From: Verrucomicrobiota bacterium
Lineage (GTDB): Bacteria > Verrucomicrobiota > Verrucomicrobiia > Chthoniobacterales > UBA10450
Length of the DNA stretch: 64,000 bases
Direction of reading: 5' to 3'
Assembly (NCBI GenBank): GCA_003218375.1
Contig: QHNH01000011.1
Span: forward strand, 184,122-248,121
Shown: piece by piece, positions 31,912-43,262 of the stretch
Layout: every line of letters begins with the position of its first letter
How positions within the stretch are numbered: the stretch's first letter is position 1
Notes under the pieces: model-generated
Told to the model about the DNA's origin: nothing
The model's input: only the letters and a program-made list of their open reading frames with translations
Databases searched by the model: none
Made by a program: the position numbers and the translations under genes

Positions 31912-34083
31912 CTATCGCGTTGGAGCGCCCGCCGCGGCTGTGACCGAATCAGCCTGCTGAATCAGGGCATCGAGCCGGTTTAAATCCACCGGCTTCACGA
32001 GGTGATGATGGAAACCGACATCGTGGCTCTTTCGCAAGTCGTCTTCCATGCCGAACCCGGTCAACGCGATTCCAAAAATCGGATGATTGCTTTTTAGTTT
32101 TTCCATTAGCTCGATGCCGCTTCCATCGGGCAGACCGATGTCGCTCACCAGGACATCGAATGGTTCCTGCGCCGCCGCCGCCAGCGCGGCCTGGACAGTA
32201 TGCGCCGGCTGCACGTGATAGCCACGCCGCCGGAGAAGCTGGGTGAGCGAGCGGTTCGTGTCTTCGTGGTCTTCGACGAGCAACACCCGCATCGATTTGC
32301 GCGCCGCCGCCATGACCGGCATCGCGGCGCGACTACTGCCGGCGCTCGATTCACCGACTGGAAAAACCGCGGTGAAGGTGGCGCCCTGATCCCGGCCGGG
32401 GCTGGTCGCGGTCAACTGGCCATGATGCGTTTCCACGAGCGCCTTGCTAATTGCGAGGCCAAGGCCGAGGCCGCCCATTTGAGTGCGCTCGCCCTGTTCG
32501 AAAGCGTTGAAGATTTTCGGAAGCGTTTCGGCGTCGATCCCCATCCCGGTATCGGAGACTTCCACCTGTAATTGTCCGTTAAGGTTCCGGGTGCGGATTT
32601 GGAGACGGCCGCCTTGCGGGGTGAATTTCACCGCGTTCTTGATCAGGTTCCAAAAGATCTGCTGCAGGCGCGCCGGATCGGCCTCGAGCGAAACTTTCTC
32701 CGCGGCGAAATCCGTCTGGAGGAAGAGTTGCTTCTTGTCGATATCTGCCTGGCAAATTTCGAGCGCGTTCCGCAAGAGCGAATGGGCATCGACCTCTTCC
32801 AGGCTCAATTGCACTTTGCCTTTGCTGATCCGAGTCAGGTCGAGCAGGTCGTCGATCAAGCGCGCCTCGAGCTCGACGTTGCGGCGAATCATTTGTAACG
32901 AGGCACGCAGTTCAGCGGGCAGATCGTCCGTTTGTTCCAGGGCGAGAGCCGAGGTCAGGACCGGCGTGAGCGGCGTCCGCAACTCGTGACTGAGCATCGC
33001 AAGGAAAGAATCCTTCGCCCGGTTGGCGCGTTCGGATTCAGCGCGCGCTTTTTGGGCGGACTTGTAAAGCCGGGCGTTATCGAGGGCGAGCGCGGCGCGA
33101 TGCGCCAGTTCTTCCGCCAGGGAAAGCTCTTCGTTCCCGCAAATCCGGCCCGGACTCGTGTTGATCATGACGATCGCGCCGAGAACGCGATCATGCGCGC
33201 GCAATGGTACCGCGACGAACGATTTGGCGGAAAGCGAACGAATCAATTCACGGTCAGCTTTGTCTGAGAACACCTCGCGCAGCTCGCCGTTGTGAACATC
33301 GCAGATCATCTGCGACTTCCCGGTCTTGAGGACATGCGCACCGCCGATTTCCGCGGCCTGGCTGGAAGGAAACTCCGACGCTAATTTCTCCATCGTCGGG
33401 TCATCAAGGGGATCGCGATGCGCCACAGCTACCTGATGCATGCCGCCTTCTTCCTCGGCCGCGAGCACAATGCAAAAATCTGCTATTCGTGGGACGATTA
33501 ACGCCGCCAGATTGCGAAACGTCTCCTCGTAATCGAGCGAACCAGCCAGGACGTTGCTCGCGTCCGCAAGAAACGCGAATCGCTCCTGCCGCGCTTCCGC
33601 TTCCGCGCGGGCCGCTTGTTCGCGAATCAATTTCTCCCGTTCTTCCGCCTGCCGTTTTACCTGCTCGGTCTTTTTGAACAAATCGACGAAGACCGCGATC
33701 TTCGCGCGCAGGATTTCGGGCACGACCGGCGTGAGAATGTAATCGACCGCGCCTAACGAGTAGCCGCGCGAGACGTGCGTCTCCGTGTCGTTCACCGCGC
33801 TGATAAAAATGATCGGCGTGGTCTCGGAGCGCTGCCGTTGCCGGATAAGGGCGGCAGTCTCGAACCCGTCCATCATCGGCATGTTCACATCGAGCAGGAT
33901 CACCGCGAAATCCTGCTTTAAGAGACAGCGCAACGCTTCCTTGCCTGACTTCGCGCAAACCAGGTTCTGGTTCAGCTCCGCCAGGATCGTCTGATGCGCG
34001 AGCAGCTTGTCAGGCCGGTCGTCGACAACGAGGATGCTGACCTTTTCGTCGGCCGGCTCCTTCGCGTTGGAGTCTGCGAGCAT
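31912..34083 (-). CDS. Hybrid histidine kinase: REC-GAF-HisKA-HATPase-REC
   Basis: The start at 34083 lies two bases after the stop of the giant kinase gene; the longer frame would overlap it. The 723-residue protein has a receiver domain (VSILVVDDRPDKLL, VILLDVNMPMMDG), a coiled linker, a GAF domain (about 170-320), a HisKA helix with the phospho-His in [13 protein letters not shown], an ATPase domain (NLIKNAVKFTP, DTGMGI, GLGLGLAISKALV), and a final receiver (VLLVEDHEDTNRS, VLVSDIGLPDGSG). No membrane segment; cytoplasmic. It is the second kinase of a two-kinase operon and may receive phosphate from the giant one or feed the same pathway. Confidence 0.92.
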   Translation of the reverse strand: MLADSNAKEPADEKVSILVVDDRPDKLLAHQTILAELNQNLVCAKSGKEALRCLLKQDFAVILLDVNMPMMDGFETAALIRQRQRSETTPIIFISAVNDTETHVSRGYSLGAVDYILTPVVPEILRAKIAVFVDLFKKTEQVKRQAEEREKLIREQAARAEAEARQERFAFLADASNVLAGSLDYEETFRNLAALIVPRIADFCIVLAAEEEGGMHQVAVAHRDPLDDPTMEKLASEFPSSQAAEIGGAHVLKTGKSQMICDVHNGELREVFSDKADRELIRSLSAKSFVAVPLRAHDRVLGAIVMINTSPGRICGNEELSLAEELAHRAALALDNARLYKSAQKARAESERANRAKDSFLAMLSHELRTPLTPVLTSALALEQTDDLPAELRASLQMIRRNVELEARLIDDLLDLTRISKGKVQLSLEEVDAHSLLRNALEICQADIDKKQLFLQTDFAAEKVSLEADPARLQQIFWNLIKNAVKFTPQGGRLQIRTRNLNGQLQVEVSDTGMGIDAETLPKIFNAFEQGERTQMGGLGLGLAISKALVETHHGQLTATSPGRDQGATFTAVFPVGESSAGSSRAAMPVMAAARKSMRVLLVEDHEDTNRSLTQLLRRRGYHVQPAHTVQAALAAAAQEPFDVLVSDIGLPDGSGIELMEKLKSNHPIFGIALTGFGMEDDLRKSHDVGFHHHLVKPVDLNRLDALIQQADSVTAAAGAPTR

Positions 34084-34085
34084 GA

Positions 34086-37000
34086 TCAAGTGTGCAACCA
34101 ATTGCGCAGCAGGGTGAGGAGCCGCTCGGTATCCACCGGCTTCGCGATGTAATCGCTCGCCCCGGCATCGATGCATTTCTCGCGGTCGCCCTTCATCGCC
34201 TTCGCCGTCAGGGCGATGATCGGCAGTTGCTCGAACCCATACATCTTGCGAATGGCGCGCATGGTTTCGTAGCCGTCCATTTCCGGAAGCATGATGTCCA
34301 TCAGCACCAGGTCCGTCTCCGGTTCGTTCTTGAGTAATTCGAGCGCGGCCTTGCCCGTCTCGGCGGAGTGGACTTCCATCTTATAGCGCTCCAGCATGCT
34401 CGTCATCGCGAAGATGTTTCGGATGTCGTCGTCCACGATCACCACTTTTTTTCCGGCCAGGATTTCGTTCGGATCGTTCAAGCGCCGGAGGAGCTCGCGT
34501 TTGTCTTCGGGTAACGTCGACGCGTCCCGGTGCAACCAGAGCGCCGTCTGGTCGAAGAGCCGCTCCGGACTGCGCACCGTTTTCACGATCGTCTGCTGCG
34601 CGACGCGATTCAGCTTCTCTTCTTCTTCCGGTGACAAATCTTTCGCCGTGTAAACGATGATCGGCAGGTGCTCGTTCTCGTCCCGGATCTTTTCGATCAG
34701 CTCGAACCCGGACATGTCGGGCAATATCAGGTCGAGGACGACGCAATCCATCGGTTCGCTCCGTAATTTTTCCAGCGCCACCCGGGCATCCGGGGCTTCC
34801 TCGACCTGCGCGGTCTCGTTTCCAATCAGCTCACGAATACTGTTGCGCTGGCCTTCGTCGTCTTCGATCACCAGCACCTTTTTCGCCTTCGTTTCCGACA
34901 TCTCATTCGCCTTTTCGAAAATCTTTTTGATCTCCGTTTCGTCGATCGGCTTGGTCAAAAACCGCAGCGCGCCCAGTCGCAATGCGTTTTGGGGCTCCTC
35001 CCGCGCCGAGATGACGAACACCGGAATGTGGCGCGTCGTCAGGTCGGATTTGAGCCAGTTGAGAATGTGCCAGCCGTCGATGTCCGGCAGGCTCAGGTCG
35101 AGCGTGATCGCGGATGGCGCGAACTCACGGACGAGGGCGAGCGCGGCTTTTCCGCGCGGCGTCACGACCGCTTTGAATCCGTTTTGCCGCGCCAAGTCGA
35201 GAAGCCACTGCGCAAAGTCGCGGTCGTCCTCGATGATGAGCACCGATTTTTCGCCGGGTAAAATGTTCGCGCGATCGTCCGCGAGCGTGAACTCCATAAG
35301 ATCGGGCTCCGCTGGTTCGCGTGGCGCCTCCGGTTCGACCGGTTCCGGCATAACCCTGGCCGCGACCCGCTCCATCGACGGCGCGGTGACGTTTTTTTGC
35401 GGGAGAAAAAGCGTGAACGTGCTGCCGCGCCCTTCGGAACTCTCGACGCGAATCTCGCCGCCGAGGACGCGGGCCAACTCACGGCTGATCGCGAGTCCCA
35501 ATCCAGTGCCGCCATATTTTCGGCTCGTGCTGCCGTCCGCCTGGAGGAACGGTTCGAAGATCGTCGTCAGTTTGTCGGTCGGAATGCCGATGCCGCTGTC
35601 GCTGACGAAAAAGGCCAGGACGTTTTCGGCGCGGTTGAGATTTTGATTCTCCGGCGACCATCCCCCTGTCGCCAGCGCCACCCGCAGGTTCACGTAACCG
35701 CGCTCGGTGAACTTGAACGCGTTCGAGAGCAGGTTCTTCAAGACCTGGTCGAGCCGTTGGGCATCGGTCCAAACGGCGAACGGCACCTGCGGGTCGACGT
35801 CGATCTGGAAATTGACGCCCTTCCCTTCCGCGACGTGCCGGAAAGTCCGCTCCATCGTCTGGCGGATCTCGTCGAAATGCACTTCGCCCACGTCCAGCGT
35901 CACCGTGCCGGACTCGATCTTCGACAAATCGAGAATGTCGTTGATCAACCGGAGCAAATCCCTGCCGGAACCGCGGATGGTGCGCGCAAACTCGACCTGC
36001 CTGGCCGTGAGATTCCCTTCCGGATTCGACGACAATTGTTCCGCGAGAATGAGCAGGCTGTTGAGCGGCGTGCGCAATTCGTGGGACATGTTCGCGAGGA
36101 ATTCCGATTTGTAGCGCGACGTGATCGAGAGCTGTTGCGCCTTGCCTTCGAGCGCCTGGCGCGCCTGCTCCACCTCGCGGTTCTTGCGCTCGACCTCTTC
36201 GTTTTGCTCGAAGAGTTGCCGCGCCTTTTCCTCCAGCTCCTGGTTGGTCTGCTGCAATTCTTCCTGCCGGCTTTGCAACTCGGAGGCGAGCGATTGCGAT
36301 TGTTTCAGCAGATCTTCCGTCCGCGTGTTCGCCTCGATCGTGTTCAACACAATCCCGATGCTTTCCGTGAGCTGATCGAGGAAGGCATGGTGCGTCGGGT
36401 TGAATTGTTCGAGCGAGGAAAGTTCCATCACGGCTTTCACCTGGCCTTCGAACAAGATCGGCAGGACGACAATGTTCATCGGCGCCGTTTCCCCGAGCCC
36501 GGAGCTGATCTGCACATAATCGGGCGGAACGCGCGTGAGCAGGATGCGTTCTTTTTCCAGCGCCGCCTGGCCGACCAATCCTTCGCCGAGCTTGAAGCGC
36601 GTGTTCACGCCTTTGCGTTCGCGGTAGGCGTAGCTCGCGAGAAGCTCGAGCTCCGGTTCCTCCGCCAAAACGTTCATCATATAGAACACGCCCTGTTGCG
36701 CGGAGACGACCGGAGCCAGCTCGGACAGAATCAGCCGGCCGACCGTGAGCAGATCGCGCTGGCCTTGCAGCATGCGGGTGAACTTCGCGAGGTTCGTCTT
36801 GAGCCAGTCCTGCTCGTCGTTGCGCAACGTCGTGTCCTTCAGGTTGCGAATCATCTCGTTGATGTTGTCCTTCACGAACGCGACTTCGCCCTGGGCATCG
36901 ACCTGGATCGATCGCGTGAGGTCGCCTTTCGTCACTGCGGTCGCGACGTCCGCGATGGCGCGCAGCTGCGAGGTCAGATTGCCGGCGAGCTGGTTCACGT

Positions 37001-40000
37001 TGTCCGTGAGATCGCGCCACGTTCCGGCCGCGCCGGGCACATTCGCCTGGCCGCCGAGTTTTCCTTCCACGCCCACTTCGCGCGCCACGCTCGTCACCTG
37101 GTCCGCGAAAATCGCGAGCGTGTCGGTCATGCCGTTGATCGTGTCGGCCAACGCGGCGATCTCGCCCTTCGCTTCGACGAGCAGTTTCTGTTTCAGGTCG
37201 CCGTTCGCGACCGCGGTCACTACTTTCGCGATCCCGCGCACCTGGTTCGTCAGGTTGCCCGCCATGAAGTTCACCGAGTCGGTAAGATCTTTCCAAGTGC
37301 CGGCGACGCCTTTCACGACGGCCTGGCCGCCGAGCCGTCCTTCCGTTCCCACTTCGCGCGCCACGCGGGTCACTTCCGACGCGAAAGAATTCAGCTGGTC
37401 CACCATCGTGTTGACGGTGTTCTTCAGCTCGAGGATCTCGCCTTTAACATCGACGGTGATCTTCTTGGACAAGTCGCCGGTCGCGACCGCCGTCGTAACC
37501 GCGGCGATGTTTCGCACCTGGGTCGTCAGGTTCGACGCCATGAAATTCACGGAGTCAGTAAGATCTTTCCACGTGCCGGAAACACCTTCGACTCGCGCCT
37601 GGCCGCCGAGCGCACCTTCCGAACCGACTTCGCGCGCCACCCGCGTCACTTCCGACGCGAACGAGCGGAGCTGGTCCACCATCGTGTTGATCGTGTCCTT
37701 CAGCTCGAGAATTTCGCCGCGCACGTCCACGGTAATCTTCTTCGACAAGTCGCCGTTCGCGACCGCCGTCGTGACCTCCGCGATGTTACGGACCTGACCG
37801 GTCAGGTTACCGGCCATCGAGTTCACCGAGTCGGTCAGATCTTTCCAGGTGCCAGCGACGCCCTTCACATCAGCCTGACCACCGAGCCTTCCCTCCGTTC
37901 CCACTTCGCGCGCCACGCGCGTCACTTCAGACGCGAACGAACTGAGCTGATCGACCATTGTGTTGATCGTATTCTTCAGCTCGAGGATTTCGCCTTTCAC
38001 ATCGACGGTGATCTTCTTGGACAGATCGCCGTTCGCGACGGCCGTCGTCACTTCCGCGATATTTCGCACCTGGCCGGTCAGGTTACCGGCCATGAAGTTC
38101 ACCGAGTCAGTCAAATCTTTCCAGGTGCCGGCGACACCGCGCACGTCCGCCTGGCCACCAAGCTTCCCTTCCGAGCCCACCTCGCGCGCCACCCGCGTCA
38201 CTTCCGACGCGAACGAGCGGAGCTGATCGACCATCGTGTTGATCGTATCCTTGAGCTGCAAGATTTCCCCGCGCACATCGACGGTGATCTTTTTCGACAA
38301 GTCACCGTTCGCGACCGCCGTCGTGACCTCGGCGATGTTTCGCACCTGGCCGGTCAGGTTACCGGCCATCGAGTTCACCGAGTCGGTCAAATCTTTCCAC
38401 GTGCCCGCGACGCCTTTCACGTCGGCCTGGCCGCCGAGTCGTCCTTCCGTTCCCACTTCGCGCGCCACGCGCGTCACTTCCGCCGCGAACGAGCTGAGCT
38501 GGTCCACCATCGTGTTGATCGTGTCCTTCAGCTCCAAAATTTCGCCCTTCACATCAACGGTGATCTTCTTCGAAAGATCGCCGTTCGCGACTGCCGTCGT
38601 GACCTCGGCGATGTTTCGCACCTGCCCGGTCAGGTTACCGGCCATGAAATTCACCGAGTCGGTTAGATCTTTCCAAGTCCCGGCGACCCCACGCACATCC
38701 GCCTGGCCGCCGAGCCGTCCTTCCGTGCCCACTTCGCGCGCCACGCGGGTCACTTCCGCCGCAAACGAGCTGAGCTGATCGACCATGACGTTGATCGTGT
38801 TCTTCAGCTCAAGGATTTCGCCCTTCACATCGACCGTGATCTTTTTCGACAGATCGCCGTTCGCGACTGCGGTTGTAACCTCGGCGATGTTTCGGACCTG
38901 GCCGGTCAGGTTACCGGCCATCGAGTTCACCGAGTCGGTGAGATCTTTCCAAGTTCCGGCGACGCCTTTCACTTCCGCCTGGCCGCCGAGAATTCCTTCC
39001 GAGCCGACTTCGCGCGCCACGCGCGTCACTTCCGACGCGAACGAGCTAAGCTGGTCCACCATCGTATTCACGGTGTCTTTCAACTCGGCGATTTCGCCTT
39101 TCACCTCGACGGTGATCTTCTTCGACAAGTCGCCATTCGCGACCGCGGTCGTGACCAGCGCGATGTTTCGCACCTGCGCCGTCAGGTTGCCGGCCATGAA
39201 GTTCACCGAGTCGGTCAAGTCTTTCCAGGTGCCGGAAACGCCGCGCACTTCGGCTTGGCCGCCGAGGATTCCTTCCGAGCCCACTTCGCGCGCGACACGC
39301 GTTACTTCCGAGGCGAACGAGCTGAGCCGATCAACCAATGTGTTGATCGTGTTTTTCATCTCGAGGATCTCGCCTTTAACGTCGACCGTGATCTTGCGCG
39401 ACAGATCGCCGTTCGCGATCGCGGTCGTCACCTCGGCGATGTTACGCACCTGCGCCGTCAGGTTACCCGCCATCATGTTCACGTTGTCCGTCAAATCCTT
39501 CCAGGTGCCGGCGACGCCGCGCACATCCGCCTGACCGCCGAGCGCACCTTCCGAACCCACCTCGCGCGCCACGCGCGTCACTTCCGACGCGAACGAACGA
39601 AGCTGATCCACCATCGTGTTGATGGTGTCCTTCAACTCCAGAATTTCCCCGCGCACATCGACGGTGATCTTCTTCGACAAGTCGCCGGTCGCGACTGCGG
39701 TCGTGACCTCGGCGATGTTACGGACCTGCGCGGTCAGGTTACCGGCCATCGAATTCACCGAATCGGTGAGATCTTTCCACGTGCCGGCGACGCCCTTTAC
39801 GTCCGCCTGGCCGCCCAGTTTTCCTTCGGTGCCGACTTCGCGCGCCACGCGCGTCACTTCCGAGGCGAACGAGCTCAACTGATCGACCATCGTGTTGATG
39901 GTGTTCTTCAACTCCAGGATCTCGCCCTTCACGTCGACCGTGATCTTTTTGGACAGATCGCCGCGCGCGACCGCCGTCGTCACGTCCGCGATGTTGCGCA

Positions 40001-40976
40001 CTTGGCCCGTCAGGTTGCGCGCCATGAAATTGACCGAATCGGTGAGGTCCTTCCATGTGCCCGAAACGCCTTCGACGCGGGCCTGGCCGCCGAGGATTCC
40101 TTCCGAACCGACTTCGCGCGCCACGCGGGTCACTTCCGACGCGAACGAACGAAGCTGGTCCACCATGACGTTGACTGTGTCCTTCAATTCGAGGAACTCG
40201 CCTTTGACGTCGACCGTAATTTTCTTGGTCAAATCGCCGTTCGCCACCGCCGTGGTGACCGTCGCAATGTTACGGACCTGCGCGGTCAGGTTACCCGCCA
40301 TCAGGTTCACGTTTTCCGTGAGGTCCTTCCAAGTGCCGGCCACGCCTTTGACCTTGGCCTGACCACCCAGTTTTCCTTCCGTGCCCACCTCGCGCGCCAC
40401 GCGCGTAACCTCCGACGCGAAGGCGCCGAGCTGATCCACCATCGTATTGACCGTCTTGGCCGTACGCAGAAATTCGCCCTGCAACGGTCGCCCTTCGATC
40501 TCGATCTCCATCGTCTTCGACAGATCGCCTTTCGCCACCGCGCCGATGACGCGCGCCATTTCGCTCGTCGGATGGACCAGGTCGCCGATCAACCCGTTGA
40601 CCGACCCGATCGCTTCCCCCCAGCTTTCCGAAACATCGCCGAGCGACGCCCGCTGCGAGATCCGCCCTTCCTTGCCGACCACCTGGCCGATTCGCTCCAG
40701 CTCCCGCGCCAGCCGCTGGTTCGTGCTAATCACGTCGTTGAATGTGTCCGCGATTTTCCCCCCTAGTCCGGTCCAGTCGTCCGGAAGCCGGACGGAAAAG
40801 TCACCGCGCTTGAAGGCTGTAAGCGCGCTGAGCAGTTGTTTCTCGTCGAGCCGATCGCCATTAAGGCGCGACCCGTTGCCCGCGGACTTTGGGCGCGGGG
40901 AAGGAGTCTCCGCGGCTTTCGGTCGTGGGGCGGTTTTGGCGGCTTTCGGCCGCGGTGGTGAAGTGGTTTTCTTCAT
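34086..40976 (-). CDS. Giant soluble multi-HAMP hybrid histidine kinase with three receivers
   Basis: I prefer the ATG at 40976 ([11 protein letters not shown]); the frame extends 26 codons upstream. The product of about 2,296 residues begins with a Lys/Pro/Ala-rich tail, then a HAMP unit and thirteen near-identical 92-residue repeats (VTRVAREVG...MVDQL..FASE), each holding HAMP-type units. These are followed by a GAF domain, a coiled coil, HisKA ([13 protein letters not shown]), an ATPase domain ([22 protein letters not shown]) and three receivers ([24 protein letters not shown]). No membrane segment is present. The architecture is that of bacterial relatives of the fungal Nik1 osmosensor kinases, with an unusually long HAMP stack. 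It likely senses cell-internal or osmotic state and drives a phosphorelay with the downstream kinase. Confidence 0.93.
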   Translation of the reverse strand: MKKTTSPPRPKAAKTAPRPKAAETPSPRPKSAGNGSRLNGDRLDEKQLLSALTAFKRGDFSVRLPDDWTGLGGKIADTFNDVISTNQRLARELERIGQVVGKEGRISQRASLGDVSESWGEAIGSVNGLIGDLVHPTSEMARVIGAVAKGDLSKTMEIEIEGRPLQGEFLRTAKTVNTMVDQLGAFASEVTRVAREVGTEGKLGGQAKVKGVAGTWKDLTENVNLMAGNLTAQVRNIATVTTAVANGDLTKKITVDVKGEFLELKDTVNVMVDQLRSFASEVTRVAREVGSEGILGGQARVEGVSGTWKDLTDSVNFMARNLTGQVRNIADVTTAVARGDLSKKITVDVKGEILELKNTINTMVDQLSSFASEVTRVAREVGTEGKLGGQADVKGVAGTWKDLTDSVNSMAGNLTAQVRNIAEVTTAVATGDLSKKITVDVRGEILELKDTINTMVDQLRSFASEVTRVAREVGSEGALGGQADVRGVAGTWKDLTDNVNMMAGNLTAQVRNIAEVTTAIANGDLSRKITVDVKGEILEMKNTINTLVDRLSSFASEVTRVAREVGSEGILGGQAEVRGVSGTWKDLTDSVNFMAGNLTAQVRNIALVTTAVANGDLSKKITVEVKGEIAELKDTVNTMVDQLSSFASEVTRVAREVGSEGILGGQAEVKGVAGTWKDLTDSVNSMAGNLTGQVRNIAEVTTAVANGDLSKKITVDVKGEILELKNTINVMVDQLSSFAAEVTRVAREVGTEGRLGGQADVRGVAGTWKDLTDSVNFMAGNLTGQVRNIAEVTTAVANGDLSKKITVDVKGEILELKDTINTMVDQLSSFAAEVTRVAREVGTEGRLGGQADVKGVAGTWKDLTDSVNSMAGNLTGQVRNIAEVTTAVANGDLSKKITVDVRGEILQLKDTINTMVDQLRSFASEVTRVAREVGSEGKLGGQADVRGVAGTWKDLTDSVNFMAGNLTGQVRNIAEVTTAVANGDLSKKITVDVKGEILELKNTINTMVDQLSSFASEVTRVAREVGTEGRLGGQADVKGVAGTWKDLTDSVNSMAGNLTGQVRNIAEVTTAVANGDLSKKITVDVRGEILELKDTINTMVDQLRSFASEVTRVAREVGSEGALGGQARVEGVSGTWKDLTDSVNFMASNLTTQVRNIAAVTTAVATGDLSKKITVDVKGEILELKNTVNTMVDQLNSFASEVTRVAREVGTEGRLGGQAVVKGVAGTWKDLTDSVNFMAGNLTNQVRGIAKVVTAVANGDLKQKLLVEAKGEIAALADTINGMTDTLAIFADQVTSVAREVGVEGKLGGQANVPGAAGTWRDLTDNVNQLAGNLTSQLRAIADVATAVTKGDLTRSIQVDAQGEVAFVKDNINEMIRNLKDTTLRNDEQDWLKTNLAKFTRMLQGQRDLLTVGRLILSELAPVVSAQQGVFYMMNVLAEEPELELLASYAYRERKGVNTRFKLGEGLVGQAALEKERILLTRVPPDYVQISSGLGETAPMNIVVLPILFEGQVKAVMELSSLEQFNPTHHAFLDQLTESIGIVLNTIEANTRTEDLLKQSQSLASELQSRQEELQQTNQELEEKARQLFEQNEEVERKNREVEQARQALEGKAQQLSITSRYKSEFLANMSHELRTPLNSLLILAEQLSSNPEGNLTARQVEFARTIRGSGRDLLRLINDILDLSKIESGTVTLDVGEVHFDEIRQTMERTFRHVAEGKGVNFQIDVDPQVPFAVWTDAQRLDQVLKNLLSNAFKFTERGYVNLRVALATGGWSPENQNLNRAENVLAFFVSDSGIGIPTDKLTTIFEPFLQADGSTSRKYGGTGLGLAISRELARVLGGEIRVESSEGRGSTFTLFLPQKNVTAPSMERVAARVMPEPVEPEAPREPAEPDLMEFTLADDRANILPGEKSVLIIEDDRDFAQWLLDLARQNGFKAVVTPRGKAALALVREFAPSAITLDLSLPDIDGWHILNWLKSDLTTRHIPVFVISAREEPQNALRLGALRFLTKPIDETEIKKIFEKANEMSETKAKKVLVIEDDEGQRNSIRELIGNETAQVEEAPDARVALEKLRSEPMDCVVLDLILPDMSGFELIEKIRDENEHLPIIVYTAKDLSPEEEEKLNRVAQQTIVKTVRSPERLFDQTALWLHRDASTLPEDKRELLRRLNDPNEILAGKKVVIVDDDIRNIFAMTSMLERYKMEVHSAETGKAALELLKNEPETDLVLMDIMLPEMDGYETMRAIRKMYGFEQLPIIALTAKAMKGDREKCIDAGASDYIAKPVDTERLLTLLRNWLHT
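36819..40406 (-). repeat. Thirteen tandem 276-base repeats inside the HAMP kinase gene
   Basis: Thirteen in-frame copies of a 276-base unit, each encoding 92 residues, follow one another without spacers. Inner copies differ at few positions (for example [30 protein letters not shown]), while the last two are more diverged ([28 protein letters not shown]). Such a tract can expand or contract by recombination and can be collapsed by assembly. Confidence 0.93.
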
Positions 40977-41273
40977 AGGTGTGGCGGGTTTGAAACTTTG
41001 ACCGGTCGAGCCAGCCCCGGGCGGAGCTGAATCGAAAACCGAAAGAAGCAGCAAAAATTATGCTGCCAGCAACGGGATGTTGCCTGCGCTGATTTTCCTA
41101 AAGCAGGGCCGGTCACAAAAATCCGGGCCTTATCGAGGGCCGCTGTCTTAGATCGGTTTTGCTGAGGGGATCACGCGTAGGATTTCTGCGGAATTCGTTC
41201 GGAAAGTAACGGTTGCGGCAAACTTATGGGCAGAAATTGACATCCGGCCCCTGAACCGGATACCACTCGCGTC

Positions 41274-41963
41274 GTGACTTCGTCCGGCGGCAGCCGAAAA
41301 GAACTCGACTCGATGGTGGTCGAGATCGAGCTGACCCTTTGCAGCATCATCCAGGGCGTCGCGCTCTATTTCCTGGTCGATAATGCCCGGCAGGTCCTCT
41401 CCATGGGACAAGCGTCCGCCTGGCCCTATGTCGCCACCGGGCTCGTCATCATTCTGCTCTTCTGGTCGCGGTCCCTCATCCACACCCTCACCCTGATTCG
41501 GTGGCCGCTCGAGTTCGTCCACAACTTTTTCTATATCGCCTGCGCCCTGGTCGAGGCGCTCGCCTTCACCCATCTCAACGACCCGTTCACCTGGTTCGTC
41601 CTGACGGCGTTCTACGCGGTCGTCGTCTGGTGTTTGTTCGCCTACGACATGCGGATCGTCGCGTTGCGCGGGCGCGACAGTGCGGGTCCGGTCGGCAGCC
41701 GTCTTTATGGAATGGTGGGGGCCGACCAGCTGCTCAACATCAGGCTGCTGATCCCGCTGATCTTTCTTTCCAACGTGGCCAGCGCCCTCGTCATCTACCT
41801 CCGGCCCGATTTTTTCGTCGTCCGCCAAGGCCACTATATTTTGATTGCGGTCCAGGGCCTGGGATTGCTCGGTTACCTCATTTACGTTATCCGCACCTAC
41901 ATTCAGCTCGCGCCGTTGATCGCGCAGACGCGCGAAGAATGGCGCGCCGCGGCCGAGAAATAA
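41274..41963 (+). CDS. Membrane protein of unknown function
   Basis: The 229-residue product (GTG start; an ATG 39 bases on is an alternative) has about five or six membrane helices, for example AWPYVATGLVIILLFW, FFYIACALVEALAF, WFVLTAFYAVVVWCLFAY and LIPLIFLSNVASALVIYL. No catalytic motif is visible. It is divergent from the giant kinase gene, with about 300 bases between the starts, so shared control is possible. A long frame on the opposite strand is an artefact of codon use. Confidence 0.72.
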   Translation: MTSSGGSRKELDSMVVEIELTLCSIIQGVALYFLVDNARQVLSMGQASAWPYVATGLVIILLFWSRSLIHTLTLIRWPLEFVHNFFYIACALVEALAFTHLNDPFTWFVLTAFYAVVVWCLFAYDMRIVALRGRDSAGPVGSRLYGMVGADQLLNIRLLIPLIFLSNVASALVIYLRPDFFVVRQGHYILIAVQGLGLLGYLIYVIRTYIQLAPLIAQTREEWRAAAEK

Positions 41964-41967
41964 GTCA

Positions 41968-42002
41968 TTAGGAAAACATCCGCTCGACGGCGGCTTCCCC
42001 AC
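41968..42002 (-). pseudogene. Possible 3' remnant of a racemase gene copy
   Basis: Read on the minus strand this stretch ends CGEAAVERMFS-stop, close to CESAIERMFS-stop at the end of the racemase gene at 48932. The DNA match (TAGGAAAACATCCGCTCGA then GGCGG) is close over about 25 bases. No further upstream similarity is visible, so it may be the end of a deleted duplicate. The rest of the gap up to 42232 holds nothing I can support. Confidence 0.4.
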
Positions 42003-42232
42003 AGGGAGAGCGTTTCACCCCCCAGCCGTACGAAGTGGCAATCTTTAGTGCGAATTCGAGCGAAATGTCGGACCTCTTTTTGCCGCCCTCGTGCTCCTTA
42101 AGATTGTAAGACCCAGCATCCGATTTTCGAGCGAGAAGATTCTATCTGCCAATCTTAAAGACTGACCTGCTGTGTGCTGCTGTGTGCGCGCCCTGACCCC
42201 TATCCCTGCCTCTGACGCGTTTGTGCCCCCGC

Positions 42233-42655
42233 TTAGTGAAGAATAAAAGGCTCGTCGACTACCACCTGCCACCGACCCGCTTTTCTCTTGAGGTGCAATG
42301 CTCTAAGACCGTGCCTGGCATCTCGCACCATGACCCCCGCGCGTTCGGGCCGGACCTCTCCAAGGCGAATCCAGTACCATCGATCTGATGGCCGCTTGGA
42401 ATCGGGGGCCCCTGCACGGACAATAAGACGATATGCGGTTAACCGCGCCGCGAACCCGGCGGTATGGCCGTTAGCGACATAAACGTAACATGGAGCATTT
42501 GCGGAAAGCGGGTTTTCATCCAGTCGCCAGCGAAGAACGGCTTCGTAGATATCGTGTTCCGTCCGCAAGGCCGAAGATTTAGGCGTCTCAATGCGAGCTC
42601 CAGCGGAAGAAACCGAGAGTATCACGCCCGCCATTATCGCACATAATGCTTTCAT
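42233..42655 (-). CDS. Small secreted protein of unknown function
   Basis: From the ATG at 42655 the product has 140 residues: a signal peptide (MKALCAIMAGVILSVSSAGA) and a beta/alpha body (DIYEAVLRWRLDENP, PCYVYVANGHTAGFAARL, RWYWIRLGEVRPERAGVMV). An upstream extension of 70 codons overlaps non-coding-looking sequence and is rejected. It lies 155 bases downstream of another small secreted protein and two genes after the RHS protein. An immunity or accessory role for the RHS tip is one possibility. Confidence 0.65.
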   Translation of the reverse strand: MKALCAIMAGVILSVSSAGARIETPKSSALRTEHDIYEAVLRWRLDENPLSANAPCYVYVANGHTAGFAARLTAYRLIVRAGAPDSKRPSDRWYWIRLGEVRPERAGVMVRDARHGLRALHLKRKAGRWQVVVDEPFILH

Positions 42656-42810
42656 GAGGGTTGACAGATTAAGCGAAGTTCCCGCCCTACCAAGGGGCCA
42701 TATGGCAGGACCGCAAATGTTAAATGTTTTAGGCGCGACCCTATTCCTGCCATTCTCCGGATGTGTCTGAACGCAGGAGTGCAATCCTGAGGACTGCTCC
42801 TCTACCCCCT

Positions 42811-43203
42811 CTAATTCCCAACCCGCCCTTGCACAGCCGCAACGCGGTCGACGTCGACAAGGCAAGCGGGGAAGACATTTAAATGGCCTTTGTTCGCCGG
42901 ACTGAATGTTCCCTGCACAGTGACGAACTTTCCGTTTAACCGATCAACGTTGCCTAGTGACGGTGACAGATACAAAAAGACGGCGTTCGCGGCGTTGCCC
43001 CGTATTTTGTCTTCCCGTGTCAAAAATATGGCATTGATGTAGTGCTTGGAATCGAAATAGGCGACGCCCTGCACATTGATATATTTTCCGTCGAATCGCT
43101 CCGGGGTAGCAATCAGGGAAACGAGCGAGACCTCGGGAACCTCGGCAGGGCTGTTAGTGATACCGACTGCCAGCAACAAAAGCACGATGCGCAGCTTGGC
43201 CAT
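42811..43203 (-). CDS. Small secreted OB-like protein downstream of the RHS gene
   Basis: From the ATG at 43203 the product has 130 residues, with a signal peptide (KLRIVLLLLAVGITNSPA) and a strand-rich domain (VSLVSLIATPERFDGKYINVQGVAYF ... NGKFVTVQGTFSP, in pieces) that looks like an OB-type fold. Two ATGs further upstream are in frame. It begins 59 bases after the RHS stop. By position it could protect the cell against the RHS tip domain, but no known immunity family is recognised. Confidence 0.68.
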   Translation of the reverse strand: MAKLRIVLLLLAVGITNSPAEVPEVSLVSLIATPERFDGKYINVQGVAYFDSKHYINAIFLTREDKIRGNAANAVFLYLSPSLGNVDRLNGKFVTVQGTFSPANKGHLNVFPACLVDVDRVAAVQGRVGN

Positions 43204-43262
43204 TAGTGGAACAAAGACTGGTTTCATCATTGCGGCATCTGCCAACCGTTTCAAATAATTTG

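Noticed and set aside
35397..38666. Long open frame on the plus strand opposite the giant kinase
   Set aside because: It mirrors the 276-base repeats of the kinase gene, is rich in Arg/His/Asp, and shows no domain; it is a by-product of high GC and repetition.
36819..40406. Regularly spaced repeats considered as a CRISPR array
   Set aside because: The unit is 276 bases, in frame, without unique spacers, and encodes HAMP domains.
39255..40766. Second long plus-strand frame opposite the HAMP repeats
   Set aside because: Same artefact: periodic low-complexity product with no family motifs.
41148..42002. Minus-strand frame of 284 codons
   Set aside because: It lies over the membrane-protein gene and is rich in charged residues without a fold signature.
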